Shown here piece after piece: positions 47,132 to 59,373 of a stretch of 64,000 nt of DNA. Source of the stretch: Endozoicomonas sp. Mp262 (lineage in GTDB: Bacteria > Pseudomonadota > Gammaproteobacteria > Pseudomonadales > Endozoicomonadaceae); NCBI RefSeq assembly GCF_025643335.1, contig NZ_CP092489.1:4870581-4934580 (forward strand), read 5' to 3'. The first letter of the stretch is position 1. Each line of letters begins with the position of its first letter. A model generated the notes under the pieces. It did not search any database and had not been told where the DNA came from. It saw nothing but the letters and a program-made list of their open reading frames with translations. The position numbers and the translations under genes are program-made.

Positions 47132-49273
47132 TCATAGCACGGAGCGACGCAGCATATCGGCCTTGATGCACTTTAGCAATCCGGTATCACACCGGACTCT
47201 ATGGAGCTTACCTGCCTTTCGTAAATCACCTTCCGCCTGCTGGATACTCGCCTCTATTTGCTGAAGCTCCATCACAGACAGGCGAGTTATATCCTCCAAT
47301 GCTAACTCTGAATGCTGGATGGCCTTGGCTAAAAAACCATAAACAGCCCCTTTGGTCAGTGATAGCTTATCAGCAATCACTGGAATATCCGTTCCTGACT
47401 GAATCAACACCTTCACTTCTTCAACAGGATTTTTCTGCTCCTGAACCGGAGCTTCTACTCCCTGATAACGACAAACCAGTTCCAGAAAAGCATCACCGTA
47501 TTTTTCCAGCTTATACTGTCCAATCCCGGTAATTTTCCCCATACCCTTTCTGTCTGTTGGTCTGACCCTCAGCATTTCAAACAGGGTTTTGTCATTAACA
47601 ATAATATAGGCGGGTACACCCTGGTCTTCAGCCAGGGAGCGCCGCAATGAACGCAGCTCTTCCCATAGTTTCTTCTCTGACTCCCGGACAACTACCCGAC
47701 CAGTCTCAACCACAGATCCTGTCTTTTGCTCAAAAACCGGCTGCTCATAGCGGTCTTTCCGAAACTGGATCCTTTCCTCCCCTCTTAACAAAGGACGACA
47801 ATTACTGTTAAGGCGAAGCACGCCATGACCTTCAAGATCCACATTAATAAAGCTTCTTGCCACCAGCTGCCGGAATACTGACCGCCATTCAGCCTGTCCC
47901 AGCTCTTTGCCAATACCAAAGGTTGTGGTGCGATCATGACCGAATTGACTCACTTTCGGAGTTGCCTTGCCCATAAGGACATCCACCAGATGAGCCACAC
48001 CAAAATGCTGTCCTGTGCGATAGATACAGGACAGTGCCTTGCGGGCCGCTTCAGTGCCATCCCAGGTGGCAACAGGCTCAATACAGAGATCACAGTGACC
48101 ACAGTTTTTTTCAAGGGGTTCGTCAAAATAATTAAGCAACACCTGTCTTCGGCAACCGGTCACTTCACACAGGGCCAGCATGGCATCCAGCTTTTGCTGC
48201 TCAATACGCTGAATCTGCTCACTGGCATTAGAGCGCGTCTGCAACTGCCGCAACAACACCACATCCTGCAATCCATACACCATCCAGGCAGTCGCTGGCA
48301 GACCGTCCCGGCCAGCCCGCCCTGTTTCCTGATAATAGGCTTCAATACTTCTGGGCAGATCCAAATGGGCCACAAAACGCACATCCGGCTTATCAATCCC
48401 CATCCCGAAAGCAATGGTCGCCACAATAATCAGGCCATCTTCTTTTAAAAAACGCTGCTGGTTCTCCTTGCGATCCTGCGCCGACATTCCTGCATGGTAA
48501 GGTAGGGCCTTTCTACCATGATCACTGAGCCATTCAGCCACTTGCTCAACACGTCTTCGGGAAAGGCAGTAAACAATCCCTGAGTCATCCGGATGTTCCT
48601 TTTCCAAAAATCTTAGCAACTGTTGCTTTGCCTGTTTTTTCTGGCTGATCCGGTAGAAAATATTAGGGCGATTAAAACTATCCACAAACACCCTGGCACT
48701 GCCAAGCCCCAGCCGATCAATAATTTCCTGCCGGGTTCGCCGATCCGCCGTGGCGGTCAGGGCAATTCTAGGGACATCAGGATAACGATTCTGCAAGCGG
48801 GATAACTGCAAATATTCAGGTCGAAAGTCATGCCCCCACTGGGAAACACAGTGCGCCTCATCAATGGCAAACAAACTGACATACGCCTGATCCAGCAGCC
48901 GCTGCAATGACTCCGTTAGTAAGCGCTCCGGCGCCACATAGAGCATATCTAACTGACCGGTTAATAACGCCTGTTCTATCTGAAGCTGGTACTGGGAATC
49001 AATTCCCGAGTGCAAGCATTCAGCCTGAACCCCCAGCTGCCTTAACGCACCTACCTGGTCTTCCATCAGGGCAATCAGCGGTGAAACAACAATACCCACA
49101 CCCGCTCGAACCAATGCCGGAATCTGATAACAAAGGGACTTCCCTCCTCCAGTGGGCATCAATACCAGTGCATCCCTACCTTCGATAACTTCCTGGATAG
49201 CTTCCCCCTGAAATCCCCGAAAGGACTCATAGCCGAAGGTTGTTTTGAGAATATCGAGAGCAGAATCAGACAT
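47132..49273 (-). CDS. recQ: ATP-dependent DNA helicase RecQ
   Basis: RecQ unwinds DNA in recombination and fork repair. The 713-residue protein has, in order, the DEAD/DEAH helicase core (Walker [17 protein letters not shown] about residue 40, [18 protein letters not shown] about residue 140, [16 protein letters not shown] about residue 315), the RQC zinc site ([12 protein letters not shown], then CGHCDLC, about 375-400), a winged helix, and an HRDC domain (about 525-605). The C-terminal extension after about residue 610 is longer than in E. coli RecQ (about 610). It is divergent from the YecA-family gene. Confidence 0.96.
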   Translation of the reverse strand: MSDSALDILKTTFGYESFRGFQGEAIQEVIEGRDALVLMPTGGGKSLCYQIPALVRAGVGIVVSPLIALMEDQVGALRQLGVQAECLHSGIDSQYQLQIEQALLTGQLDMLYVAPERLLTESLQRLLDQAYVSLFAIDEAHCVSQWGHDFRPEYLQLSRLQNRYPDVPRIALTATADRRTRQEIIDRLGLGSARVFVDSFNRPNIFYRISQKKQAKQQLLRFLEKEHPDDSGIVYCLSRRRVEQVAEWLSDHGRKALPYHAGMSAQDRKENQQRFLKEDGLIIVATIAFGMGIDKPDVRFVAHLDLPRSIEAYYQETGRAGRDGLPATAWMVYGLQDVVLLRQLQTRSNASEQIQRIEQQKLDAMLALCEVTGCRRQVLLNYFDEPLEKNCGHCDLCIEPVATWDGTEAARKALSCIYRTGQHFGVAHLVDVLMGKATPKVSQFGHDRTTTFGIGKELGQAEWRSVFRQLVARSFINVDLEGHGVLRLNSNCRPLLRGEERIQFRKDRYEQPVFEQKTGSVVETGRVVVRESEKKLWEELRSLRRSLAEDQGVPAYIIVNDKTLFEMLRVRPTDRKGMGKITGIGQYKLEKYGDAFLELVCRYQGVEAPVQEQKNPVEEVKVLIQSGTDIPVIADKLSLTKGAVYGFLAKAIQHSELALEDITRLSVMELQQIEASIQQAEGDLRKAGKLHRVRCDTGLLKCIKADMLRRSVL

Positions 49274-49390
49274 TGGTATCCCATTTCATTACTTTTACAA
49301 AGCCAGAAATAGTATACTGACTTGCAGCTTTTGCTGACACTTTACCTGTGCCCGAGTAAAATGCGCGGTTTTATTACAGGTACATTATTC

Positions 49391-49969
49391 ATGCAGGATA
49401 TTTGTTCTACTTTTGAGCAGTTGGTAAACCAATACGCAGTGGGAGAAGAGCCTATGTCTTTTCATAATGCCCATGGTTTTTTAACGGCTCTCGCTATTTG
49501 CCCGGTTACCATGGGACGCCCTGCCATGGTGGAAATACTGTTGGATGGCGAAGCAGAGCTGTCGACTGATGCAATCAGGCAGTTTGATCATTGCCTATCA
49601 ACCCTGGAAAATATCATCGACCGCTCATTTAACGAGGAGGAAGGCTTCCAGCTCTCCTGCGAATCAGACCTGGAAACGCCAGAGGATACCGCACTCGAAG
49701 AATGGTGTACCGGCTTTATGGAAGGCCACCTTCTGGATGAAGATCGCTGGTTCCAGGAACATGAGCAGGAAGTCTGTGAACTCTTGCTACCATTAATGCT
49801 GGCCTCTGGCCTGTTTGATGATGAACCGGAATTCAGGGAGATTCTGAAAGATCCCAAGCTGGCAGAGGACATGTGCAGCCAGATTCCGGAAGTATTGATG
49901 GAGCTTTATCTGATGTTTAACTCGCCAGAAGAAATCCGCAATAAAAAAGAGAAAAGAACAATCAATTAA
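49391..49969 (+). CDS. YecA/UPF0149 family protein
   Basis: The 192-residue protein belongs to the UPF0149 (YecA/YgfB) family of unknown function. Family marks are the N-terminal MSFHNAHGFLTALAICPV, an acidic middle and EEWCTGFMEGHLLDEDRW. The start at 49391 (MQDICSTFEQL) is chosen over two upstream in-frame starts because the family begins near here. There is no C-terminal SEC-C zinc motif, so it resembles the shorter YgfB type. It is divergent from recQ. Confidence 0.8.
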   Translation: MQDICSTFEQLVNQYAVGEEPMSFHNAHGFLTALAICPVTMGRPAMVEILLDGEAELSTDAIRQFDHCLSTLENIIDRSFNEEEGFQLSCESDLETPEDTALEEWCTGFMEGHLLDEDRWFQEHEQEVCELLLPLMLASGLFDDEPEFREILKDPKLAEDMCSQIPEVLMELYLMFNSPEEIRNKKEKRTIN

Positions 49970-50125
49970 ATCTGTATTTTAAATCGCCTTAAATGACTGC
50001 ATCGTTAAAAACATGCAGTCAAAAATATGACACAAAAAATAAAAACAAGTGATCCCCTATAATCTATAATTAAGTAACCCGACTTGACAAAAATTATTTT
50101 TACAATAATACAAGGATGTGAAAAG

Positions 50126-51970
50126 ATGGGATTCAGCATATCAAGCAGCCAGATACAGAAAATTGCCAGCCAGATCGAACAACAGGATGAAGGAACACAA
50201 GTCGGGCTATCAAAATCAGGTGAATTAGTTACCGCTTCAGGATCAAGAAAAGTATCAAAAGCCGATACAAAAAGATTAAAAGAAACCCTGGATATTATAA
50301 AAAAACCTGACTCCACCTTTACCCCAAGAAAAGGAAAGCCAATAACGGCAAGAGATGTTCGTGAAGTATTTACTGCTCCTTCTTTAAAAAGATTGCATAA
50401 TGACCATTCACTCAATACTATTACTAAAAACCCGGACTCTTCACAGGGTATTCTAGAATCTAAAATATTACCCGAGCCTGTCAAGAACATATTCAAGAAT
50501 AGAGGCAGCAAGGATAATAACACCTTCTCTCAGCTTAAAGAACAGTCTAAAAAACTGGCCAGTAAAACTTTAAGTGAGGCTGAAGTAACGCAGATAGGTA
50601 GCCGCTATACAAAAAACATTAAAATCCCTGAGCATAGCGCCATAAAATTACGAAGCCATAGCGAAAAAGAGCCTCGCCGTTTCCATGCCAGTATTCATAG
50701 CGATAACAAAACTATTACCACCCAGCACGTCAGAAATGACAATAAGAATACCATGCCTGAGTTTTTTGAGGCCATTTTTGATAATAATGTTGGTGTAATA
50801 AAAAACCTCACCAACCTTTCAACAACAGGCAAAGGTGATAGAAATCCTGAAAAAAACTCATCAAAACCGGCTTTTGACTATTGGCCACCAAAAGGCGAAA
50901 TAAAAACGCATGGTTCATTTCAGGTCAAAACAACAAAAATTGATAAAAAAGATGGTTACAGTGTTATTTCCATGCTGGTAAAAGGAAAAAAAGGCAAGCC
51001 TAAAAAAACCAAAATATTCCACTTTGAAAACTGGCCAGACCACGGTGTACCCACAGGGCAGTCCCTGGCTCAATATAAAAATTATTTAGCGGCCTGTGAT
51101 AAATATTCAGCCAAAATGAAAACTACCAGCAAAACAATGATTCACTGTCATGCTGGGGTTGGTCGAACAGGCTCCCAGGCTCTCCTGGATAAAATGAAAC
51201 AAGATATTGATAACGGCATAACAACTGCAGAAAATTTTGAACAACACCTCTATGAAAATCTGTGGGAGCTTCGCCAGAATGGCGGCTCTGATATGGTTCA
51301 ACAAGAAGAACAGCTCAAGTTTGTCCGGGATTTCGCATTGAGCCATCTCCAGCAAAAGATGAACCCACAGTTAACCCAAACAATTCAATCGCAACGCCCA
51401 ATGCCTTCACCAGAACCAAAGGAAACCTCTCAGCAAGTAGAAATAGAAAGCGACAGCGAAGAAGAACACGATTATGTAAACTTTACTCCAGACGTAACAC
51501 CGCAAGGCTCACCAAAACCTGGTATAAAAACAAAACAGGAAACCCCAGTCCAGCAGGAACAGCATGAAGAAAGTCCTTATGTAAACTGGAATGGGCCAAT
51601 AAAACCTGAAGAACAAGCTATACCCTCATCAAAAATACCAGAACAAGACCATCCCAAACCTAAAACAACAAACCTTGATGCGTTTGCTTTATACGACGCA
51701 CTACCAGAAACATTAAAGAATCTTATTGATGGTTTCCTGACCAGAGAGATTAAAGAAAGCCAATTACCGAAAAAAATTTCCCAACTATCCCCTGAAAACC
51801 TGGCAAAGTTGAATGCCTGGGTTAATCAAGCGAAAATAGACTCCCCGAATGACAAACCTATACTCGATAAAGCCAGCATACATATAAATTACCATCTAAA
51901 TAATTCCAACCGACCTGAGAACATTGCCAAAAATCCATGGCGGCGTCCAAATGATCCGGTACAAAGCTAA
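50126..51970 (+). CDS. tyrosine phosphatase-domain protein with C-terminal YVN motifs, effector candidate
   Basis: This 614-residue protein has a eukaryote-type protein tyrosine phosphatase domain (about residues 220-420). It shows the WPD loop ENWPDHGVPTG (about residue 310) and the P-loop IHCHAGVGRTGS with catalytic Cys at residue 341 and Arg at 347. The N-terminal 200 residues are charged and look like a secretion/chaperone region. The C-terminal part has two tyrosine motifs, EEHDYVNFTPD (Tyr about 450) and ESPYVNWNGP (Tyr about 485), in Pro- and acid-rich surroundings. There is no signal peptide, so if exported it would be by a type III or similar system. The start ATG at 50126 follows CAAGGATG; a TTG at 50084 is less likely. 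The phosphatase domain resembles YopH-type effectors. The host role is an inference. Confidence 0.85.
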   Translation: MGFSISSSQIQKIASQIEQQDEGTQVGLSKSGELVTASGSRKVSKADTKRLKETLDIIKKPDSTFTPRKGKPITARDVREVFTAPSLKRLHNDHSLNTITKNPDSSQGILESKILPEPVKNIFKNRGSKDNNTFSQLKEQSKKLASKTLSEAEVTQIGSRYTKNIKIPEHSAIKLRSHSEKEPRRFHASIHSDNKTITTQHVRNDNKNTMPEFFEAIFDNNVGVIKNLTNLSTTGKGDRNPEKNSSKPAFDYWPPKGEIKTHGSFQVKTTKIDKKDGYSVISMLVKGKKGKPKKTKIFHFENWPDHGVPTGQSLAQYKNYLAACDKYSAKMKTTSKTMIHCHAGVGRTGSQALLDKMKQDIDNGITTAENFEQHLYENLWELRQNGGSDMVQQEEQLKFVRDFALSHLQQKMNPQLTQTIQSQRPMPSPEPKETSQQVEIESDSEEEHDYVNFTPDVTPQGSPKPGIKTKQETPVQQEQHEESPYVNWNGPIKPEEQAIPSSKIPEQDHPKPKTTNLDAFALYDALPETLKNLIDGFLTREIKESQLPKKISQLSPENLAKLNAWVNQAKIDSPNDKPILDKASIHINYHLNNSNRPENIAKNPWRRPNDPVQS

Positions 51971-51976
51971 AGCTGG

Positions 51977-52375
51977 CTACTCTTGTCTCTGGCCTGATAA
52001 TGATGATGTGGGAATCCCATCCAAGGTATCCAGCACATCCTCCAGCCCGGCAATGATCTGGCGGATAATTTGCTGGTAGTGCTTGATATCGTATTCCTGC
52101 GTTTTTTTCCTGCCTTCTAACTGACAACGGGCTCCATCAATAGTAAAACGCTGGTCGTATAAGAGATTGCGGATCTGGCGGATAAGAATGACATCATTGC
52201 GGCGATAGTACCGTCGGTTACCTCGCCGCACCGGGTTTAGCTGTCTGAATTCCTGTTCCCAATAACGCAGTACATGAGTTTTAACCCGACAAAGCTCACT
52301 GACTTCACCAATGGTGAAATAGCGTTTATCGGGTATTACCGGAAGTTCACTCGTCCTGAGTTCGTTCTCCAGCAT
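51977..52375 (-). CDS. MerR family transcriptional regulator
   Basis: The 132-residue protein has an N-terminal MerR winged helix ([25 protein letters not shown], about residues 20-45, then RRYYRRNDV) and a short helical C-terminus. It has no metal-binding cysteines of MerR type. It overlaps the 3' end of ihfA, and this ihfA-merR order after pheST is common in gammaproteobacteria. The target is unknown. Confidence 0.9.
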   Translation of the reverse strand: MLENELRTSELPVIPDKRYFTIGEVSELCRVKTHVLRYWEQEFRQLNPVRRGNRRYYRRNDVILIRQIRNLLYDQRFTIDGARCQLEGRKKTQEYDIKHYQQIIRQIIAGLEDVLDTLDGIPTSSLSGQRQE

Positions 52376-52658
52376 AGGCCTCAACTCTTGCCCTGAGTTT
52401 TTGGCCGGGTTTAAAAGTCACAACCCGACGGGGTGTTATGGGTATTTCCTCACCGGTTCTGGGGTTTCGACCTGGCCGGGCATTTTTATCCCGCAGATCG
52501 AAATTTCCAAAACCGGACAGCTTAACCTTTTCGTTGTGTTCGAGAGCCTGACGGATTTGCTCGAAAAACAGCTCGACCATGTCCTTGGCTTCCCGCTTGT
52601 TAAGTCCCAGCTCTTCATTGAGCCGTTCAGCCATATCGGCTTTCGTCAGTGCTCCCAT
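52347..52658 (-). CDS. ihfA: integration host factor subunit alpha
   Basis: IHF-alpha forms the DNA-bending heterodimer with IHF-beta. The 103-residue protein is recognised from [23 protein letters not shown] and the DNA-binding arm [20 protein letters not shown] with the intercalating Pro. It lies four bases after pheT, as in E. coli, and overlaps the merR start by 29 bases. IHF is a likely helper of the sigma-54 promoters of the hydrogenase genes. Confidence 0.97.
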   Translation of the reverse strand: MGALTKADMAERLNEELGLNKREAKDMVELFFEQIRQALEHNEKVKLSGFGNFDLRDKNARPGRNPRTGEEIPITPRRVVTFKPGQKLRARVEAYAGERTQDE

Positions 52659-52662
52659 TATC

Positions 52663-55065
52663 CTACTTCCTTAAGCTTGCGTTGAAATCCTGTTCCAGCC
52701 TGACAACAACCCCCTCTATAAGCTGGTTCACCTCCTCATCTTTTAGAGTGCGGGAAGGATGTTGTAAGGTCAAGCCCAAAGCAAGACTCTTATAACCTTC
52801 TTCAATGCCTTTTCCGGCATAAACATCAAAAACACGCACATCTTTGAGGAGCTCAGCGCTCACTTCTCGAATAACCTGACATAAACTATCGGCAGCAACA
52901 CTGTCTGCTACAGTCAATGCCAGGTCACGGCGAACTTCAGGGAACTTGGACAGTGGCTCAAAACAGGTAACCAGGCCATTAATCACAGCATTCAGGCAAA
53001 GTTCTACCAGATACAGCTCTGCCGGAACGCCCATTTTCTTAGCCAGGGAGGGATGAATGGCCCCCATATGACCAATAATTTTATCGCCTTTATAGATCGC
53101 TGCACATTGGCCGGGATGCATGGCCGGATGCTCACCCCGGTCAAAACGGAAACCATTCAATGCACCACCCAGGTTAAACAGTGCCTCGACATCGCCTTTC
53201 AGGTCATAGAAATCCGCTTTATCAGAAGCACCTGTCCAGCCTTCAGGCTGACGACTACCAGTCATCACCGCAGCCAGTTTCATATCCTGCTTAATGGCAT
53301 TCTGCTTAAAGGTTTCCCCTTCCTGAATAAAGGTCAGGCCGGTTTCAAACAACCGCACCCGGCTTTGCTGTCGATTCAGGTTATAGGCAACGGTCTTTAC
53401 CAGACCTGGCAGCAAAGACGTTCTCATCACAGAGAGGTCGCTTGCAATGGGATTTGCCAGCGCAACCGGCTTGTGCTCAGGATCAAACAGTTGATGCAGC
53501 TGGGGATCAATAAAGCTGAAGGAAACCGCTTCCTGATAGCCACGACTCACCAATATACGACGAAGATCAGATTCCTGAACCTGCGCCTCATCCACCTGCT
53601 TCATCTTTAACAGGGCTGTAGGTGTAGTGACCGGCAGGTTGTTATAGCCATAAATCCGACCCAGCTCTTCCACCAGATCTTCTTCAATAGCGATATCAAA
53701 ACGCCAGCTGGGAACAGAGACCTTCCATTCCTTGCTTTCAGTACCCGCAATCACCTCCATTTTCAGGCCCAGACGGGTGAGCAGTGCTTCGATATGACTG
53801 TCTTCAATGGCCACACCCAGCAGGGAGGTCACTTTTTCAGAGCGCAGCTTAACCTCTCTCAGTTCTGGCAGATTCCCTTCGCTGACCGTTTCGGTAACAG
53901 GCCCTGCTTCACCACCACAGATTTCGAGAATCAGTGACGTGGCACGTTCAATGGCCCGATGCTGCAGCTGGAAGTCTACACCACGCTCAAAACGGTGGGA
54001 TGAGTCGGTGTGCAGACCGTAGGAACGCGCCTTGCCGGCAACGTTGATTGGGCTAAAGAAGGCACTTTCCAGGAAGATATGACGGGTTGCTGCATTGACA
54101 CCAGAGCCTTCACCACCCATGACACCGGCAATAGCCAAGGCTTTTTGCTCATCAGCAATCACCAGGGTTTTATCATTGAGTTCAACTTCCTGGCCATCCA
54201 GCAACACCAGCTTTTCACCGGAATTAGCCATACGCACCTGAATAGAGCCTGAAAGCTTCTCCAGATCAAAGCCATGCATAGGCTGACCCAGCTCCAGCAT
54301 GACATAGTTGGTGACATCCACCACCGGATCAATGGAACGAATACCGGAGCGACGCAGACGCTCAACCAGCCACAGAGGGGCAGGCTTGCTGACATCAACA
54401 TTGTTGATCACACGTCCTACATAGCGAGGGCAGGCTTCTTTGGCCACCACATTAACAGCAAAGGTTGCCTCACTGTCTACAGGTACTTCAACAGCCGCTT
54501 CTTCAGTAACATCCGCCAGGAAATTAGCACTGACCTCCCGAGCCAGGCCGATAATACCCAGACAGTCACCTCTGTTAGGGGTCAAATCCACATCAATAAT
54601 GCTGTCATCCAGCTTCAGGTATTCACGAATATCCTGACCCACAGGCGCATCCGCTGGCAACTCCATCAAACCGTCAGAGGATTCGGCCATACCCATCTCT
54701 TCTTCAGCACACAACATACCAAAGGATTCAACACCACGGAGCTTGGCCTTTTTGATTTTAAAATTACCTGGCAGAACGGCACCGATAGTGGCAAAAGGTG
54801 CCTTCAGACCCACCCGGGCGTTAGGGGCACCACAGACCACCTGAAACTCTTCAGAGCCGGTGCTCACCTTGGTGACCCGCAGCTTATCCGCATCGGGATG
54901 CTGTTCACAGGCTACAATTTCACCCACCACGATACCGGAGAAGGGTGCCGCTACCGGCTCAACCCCATCCACTTCGAGACCGGCCATGGTAATTTTGTCC
55001 ACCAGCTCCTGGGTACCCGCTTCAATATTGACCCACTGGCGTAACCATTGTTCACTGAACTTCAT
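52663..55065 (-). CDS. pheT: phenylalanyl-tRNA synthetase beta subunit
   Basis: PheT is the beta chain of the tetrameric phenylalanyl-tRNA synthetase. Domains in order are the N-terminal EMAP/OB tRNA-binding domain ([15 protein letters not shown], about residues 55-70), B3/B4 editing (about 210-400), B5 (about 405-480), the catalytic-like core and the C-terminal anticodon-binding domain ([14 protein letters not shown] onward). The length of 800 residues matches the family (795 in E. coli). Confidence 0.98.
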   Translation of the reverse strand: MKFSEQWLRQWVNIEAGTQELVDKITMAGLEVDGVEPVAAPFSGIVVGEIVACEQHPDADKLRVTKVSTGSEEFQVVCGAPNARVGLKAPFATIGAVLPGNFKIKKAKLRGVESFGMLCAEEEMGMAESSDGLMELPADAPVGQDIREYLKLDDSIIDVDLTPNRGDCLGIIGLAREVSANFLADVTEEAAVEVPVDSEATFAVNVVAKEACPRYVGRVINNVDVSKPAPLWLVERLRRSGIRSIDPVVDVTNYVMLELGQPMHGFDLEKLSGSIQVRMANSGEKLVLLDGQEVELNDKTLVIADEQKALAIAGVMGGEGSGVNAATRHIFLESAFFSPINVAGKARSYGLHTDSSHRFERGVDFQLQHRAIERATSLILEICGGEAGPVTETVSEGNLPELREVKLRSEKVTSLLGVAIEDSHIEALLTRLGLKMEVIAGTESKEWKVSVPSWRFDIAIEEDLVEELGRIYGYNNLPVTTPTALLKMKQVDEAQVQESDLRRILVSRGYQEAVSFSFIDPQLHQLFDPEHKPVALANPIASDLSVMRTSLLPGLVKTVAYNLNRQQSRVRLFETGLTFIQEGETFKQNAIKQDMKLAAVMTGSRQPEGWTGASDKADFYDLKGDVEALFNLGGALNGFRFDRGEHPAMHPGQCAAIYKGDKIIGHMGAIHPSLAKKMGVPAELYLVELCLNAVINGLVTCFEPLSKFPEVRRDLALTVADSVAADSLCQVIREVSAELLKDVRVFDVYAGKGIEEGYKSLALGLTLQHPSRTLKDEEVNQLIEGVVVRLEQDFNASLRK

Positions 55066-55122
55066 TATTCCTACCTAAAACGCGCTAAACAAAAACCTAA
55101 ATCGCACTTTTTACAGCGCGTC

Positions 55123-56267
<1,145 letters not shown>

Positions 56268-56300
56268 AGGCAGGTTTGGGTAGAGAGGGTATGCGGTTTC

Positions 56301-56330
56301 TTATGAGAAAAACAAAAAAGACACAAGCAT
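56301..56330 (-). CDS. phenylalanine leader peptide of the pheST operon
   Basis: A nine-codon frame reads M-L-V-S-F-L-F-F-S followed by TAA, with three phenylalanine codons. It plays the part of E. coli pheM (five Phe in 14 residues). The stop is directly followed by the anti-terminator arm, so a ribosome finishing the peptide would cover it, while one stalled at the Phe codons would leave it free. This is the arrangement of classical attenuation. It is too short for gene finders. The ribosome site is weak. Confidence 0.75.
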   Translation of the reverse strand: MLVSFLFFS

Positions 56331-56913
56331 TGAGTATCTACTTCTGATAACAAGCACACCTAAAAAAGCAGAAAATACTGTTTTAGCTATAATTGCTGAC
56401 AGTTAGCCCCAAGCAACCATCAACTTCTTATAGAGGTTATGACTGTATGGTGACAAAAGTAAGTTATGGAGCATATCCATATTCCATGAAAAACAGGCTG
56501 ATAAAAGTCTATAGGCTCAAAGTACAGTGTTGCCAATTTTTCAAAGCTTCAAAAATAATCTTGTTTATATCTTTTATTTTGAGCACGATATGTTCACCGG
56601 TTTTTAGCACAGGCGATTTAAAAGACATAGTATGTGTGAATAGTTCTAATGACCCAATATTGTGCAAAGAGGTTCAAAATGACATTCCTCATAACCTGGA
56701 AAAAACAAATGGTGAGAAAAAAAAGCTCGAAGTCTACTGTGAAATGGATGAAAATGGCTCTTTTCATTGTCAACAGAAAAGTCCGCTAGGATCTGCCCCT
56801 CCTCAAGCTAGGCAAAATATCACTGTAGTTAACTCTCATACAGGGAACACTACAGAGTGTAAAATTAATTTTGAGGAAGATATATCAAATACCCAAAAGA
56901 AAAGGACAAGTGT

Positions 56914-58558
56914 CAGCTATTCCCGCATGATGAACGTCGATGATCGTTGGTATTGACAATAAGGCAGCAAAAATAATGAAGCCGATCAAAACTGAGCCGC
57001 CAATTAACAAAGCGGAGCTTTAAAGAAAAAATGTCACCCCTGAACGTAGCTACGATATGGCCGGTTATGATGTATCGAATGGAATCACCCTTTTCTCTTC
57101 AATACCATGAGTTACTGTGTAAAAAAGCCCCTCCCACGTTTTTATCAGCCAATGCAAAAAATAGCCCTGTATCCATTTCCATAATGCTATACGGACTCCT
57201 TTTGAGCGGGTTCTTAAAGCTTCCTGAAACTGGGGACAGCACAGTTCCTGTATTTGATCTACGAGAAAAGCAAGCATCGTCAGATAGGCCAGATTTGTGG
57301 CTAAGTGCTTCTCACCGTGACCGTAGTTATGTTCGAGATCGTAGCCTTGATTTTTCAGGGTGTTAAACGTCTGGTTCTCAATATGCCATCGGCAGCGCCC
57401 TCCTTTCATGACGGGTTCTATGGTTTCTTCGTTAAGCGGAATATCAGTCACCCAGCACCAGATATGCTGTTTACCTTTTTTATCGGTTTCGACAAAATCA
57501 AGCACATTAACCTGTTCTGCATATTTTGCCTTGTTCAGCCTGACGTCATTGGCATAGCGAAACCACCACTTAATTCCAGTCTCTTCATTAACTTTTTCAG
57601 CACGGTGAACTTTTCCTTCTTTATCCAGCTCATCCATCGCTTCAACCAGCGAGGCATGGTTGCCATCTTTCGCGACAATGATGTAATGCCAGCCATAACT
57701 CTTAATCAGTTGGACAGTGGGGTTGTCAGCATAAAGACTGTCCAGAAGAATAACGAACTTTAGACGTGGGTGATGCTCTCGTATGGTGGCAAACAACCGT
57801 TTAATGGCATTTTTTTCACAGTCATTTTTGGTCGAACCGTCCTGGCAAACTATGGCTTCCGGTGCCAATGGCAAGACTGTTTTTTGATCCGGGTGAGCAA
57901 TGCATGCTGCCATTAACTGGTGGTAGTGAGCTTCGTTGGCCTTTCCCTTATTTTTAGTACAGCACTCCTGACAAGGTTTTTTATTATTGCAGGAGTAAAA
58001 TAGCCCAGTTCCATCGATCGGGAGCAAGTAGTGATTTTTCAAGTTCCCGCAGTGAAATTCGAATGCCTTCAGTAATCCGCCCCTTTGGACGTTAGACAGC
58101 AATGTCTTAAAAGGCTTTTTGAACTCTACGGGATCTATTGGATCCAGGATTTCCCGCATACTGGTATCACAGGGAGCACGTTTTTTTATCTGATACAGGT
58201 GCTCAAGGTTATGCCTTACTTCTTGCTCTGTTTTATCACGCTCAAACGAGAGGAGCGATGGGTACTTGAGATGCATCATGGCAAAAGCGGACATGGAGGC
58301 ATCATGTATTGTTATTTTTCTGGAATCCTTGTTTGGTCGGACATCTGGAATTTGCTCATAACTTTCAGAAATCGTAGTAATTAAACTGTTTGCACAAAGA
58401 TGCTTACGACTTTTTTGGAATGGATAAGCCATGAGAGACAGCCATTGATAAAGTATCCCTATCAAAAGTAGACGTTATTTTGTGCGAAATCACTCCATTT
58501 GGAATTTACTGTAAGCCTTGCTGTTGCAGTGATTTAATTGATGTCACGGGAATAGCTG
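56914..58558 (-). mobile_element. insertion sequence family II, copy C (1645 bp)
   Basis: Its CAGCTATTCCCG terminal repeats are present, with the 9-bp duplication GACAAGTGT at 56905-56913 and 58559-58567. It interrupts the zinc-finger gene. It has the same length, ends and transposase protein as copies A and B. Confidence 0.95.
57065..58432 (-). CDS. IS4-like DDE transposase (family II, copy C)
   Basis: The protein is identical in sequence to those of copies A and B, with all catalytic positions intact. See copy A for the motifs. Confidence 0.85.
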   Translation of the reverse strand: MAYPFQKSRKHLCANSLITTISESYEQIPDVRPNKDSRKITIHDASMSAFAMMHLKYPSLLSFERDKTEQEVRHNLEHLYQIKKRAPCDTSMREILDPIDPVEFKKPFKTLLSNVQRGGLLKAFEFHCGNLKNHYLLPIDGTGLFYSCNNKKPCQECCTKNKGKANEAHYHQLMAACIAHPDQKTVLPLAPEAIVCQDGSTKNDCEKNAIKRLFATIREHHPRLKFVILLDSLYADNPTVQLIKSYGWHYIIVAKDGNHASLVEAMDELDKEGKVHRAEKVNEETGIKWWFRYANDVRLNKAKYAEQVNVLDFVETDKKGKQHIWCWVTDIPLNEETIEPVMKGGRCRWHIENQTFNTLKNQGYDLEHNYGHGEKHLATNLAYLTMLAFLVDQIQELCCPQFQEALRTRSKGVRIALWKWIQGYFLHWLIKTWEGLFYTVTHGIEEKRVIPFDTS

Positions 58559-59000
58559 GACAAGTGTGGCTTATGCAACTACAGTGGAAAATACCCACCC
58601 TCAAAGAATAGTCACAGTCGAAAATATATCTGTTGGTGATATTGAGCAGTGTAGAATCACAACTCCAGAAACAGAATCTATAGTTAGTATTCATGCAGAT
58701 GACCAATCAGGGAAAAAGTCATATTTGCTAGAAACCACAAGCATTTCTTCAAGTAAGAAGAGCAAATATTATACTTGTCAAACATGTCATAAAACATTTT
58801 CTACAATTTCTGGACTAAAACAGCACCAGTATGTACATGGAGGTGCGAAACCATTTAAATGTGAAGAATGTGGCAAAGCTTATTCACAAAACAGCAACCT
58901 TCTTAGGCATTGCCGCTTGACAAAACATAACAAACCCAAAGGTGCAGGACGGACTAATAATAGCCATAAATACCACAACCAAAGGGAAAGCAAGCCTTAT

Positions 59001-59060
59001 ATGAATCCTTATATGAATCCTTATATGAATCCTTATATGAATCCTTATATGAATCCTTAT
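59001..59060 (+). repeat. five tandem copies of a 12-bp unit (MNPY repeat)
   Basis: ATGAATCCTTAT is repeated five times without change and encodes MNPY five times, near the C-terminus of the zinc-finger protein. As the unit is a multiple of three, copy-number change would alter length but not frame. Confidence 0.95.
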
Positions 59061-59373
59061 ATAATGCCTCTTTTTTCAAACTTTCGTTCTATGCAAGCAC
59101 AAACCTTATTACAATATGGATACCAAACAGCCAATTCAGCAAGCAGTTCTGAAAGGCAAAGTGGTGAGCGTAGTTTTAGTGGCCATTCGCTCTATCTACC
59201 AAATCCAGAAAATTAATCACACCTGCACATTCTATTATAAAAATTCTCAGGAAGCGTTCTAAAAAAGATCAGAAACAGGCTCAAGAGAAGGCACCTTATC
59301 TCCAAAGGCTCCTAGAAAAAAGCGATGGTTTTATTTAGAATCTCACGTTTTTGAACAAACTCCCAAACCATTA

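Larger units (their letters stand above)
56447..59216 (+). pseudogene. exported C2H2 zinc-finger protein gene split by insertion sequence
   Basis: The 5' part (56447-56913) and 3' part (58568-59216) join in frame once the element at 56914-58558 and one 9-bp duplication are removed, giving 371 residues. An N-terminal hydrophobic segment (ASKIILFISFILSTICSPVFST) looks like a signal peptide; the start may be 56447 (GAGG just upstream) or the ATG at 56486. Near the C-terminus there are two canonical fingers. Finger 1 is CQTC-x12-H-x3-H; finger 2 is CEEC-x12-H-x5-H. They are joined by GGAKPFKC, similar to the eukaryotic TGEKPF linker. A five-fold MNPY repeat follows. It is a eukaryote-like DNA-binding module. 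It is now interrupted and unlikely to give the full protein. Confidence 0.8.

Noticed and set aside
58995..59066. Repeats as a CRISPR array
   Set aside because: The units are 12 bp, direct and without spacers, and they encode MNPY in frame.
59217..59373. Possible TPP riboswitch before thiS
   Set aside because: I looked for the conserved CTGAGA and ACC-CTTTGAACCTG elements and did not find them.
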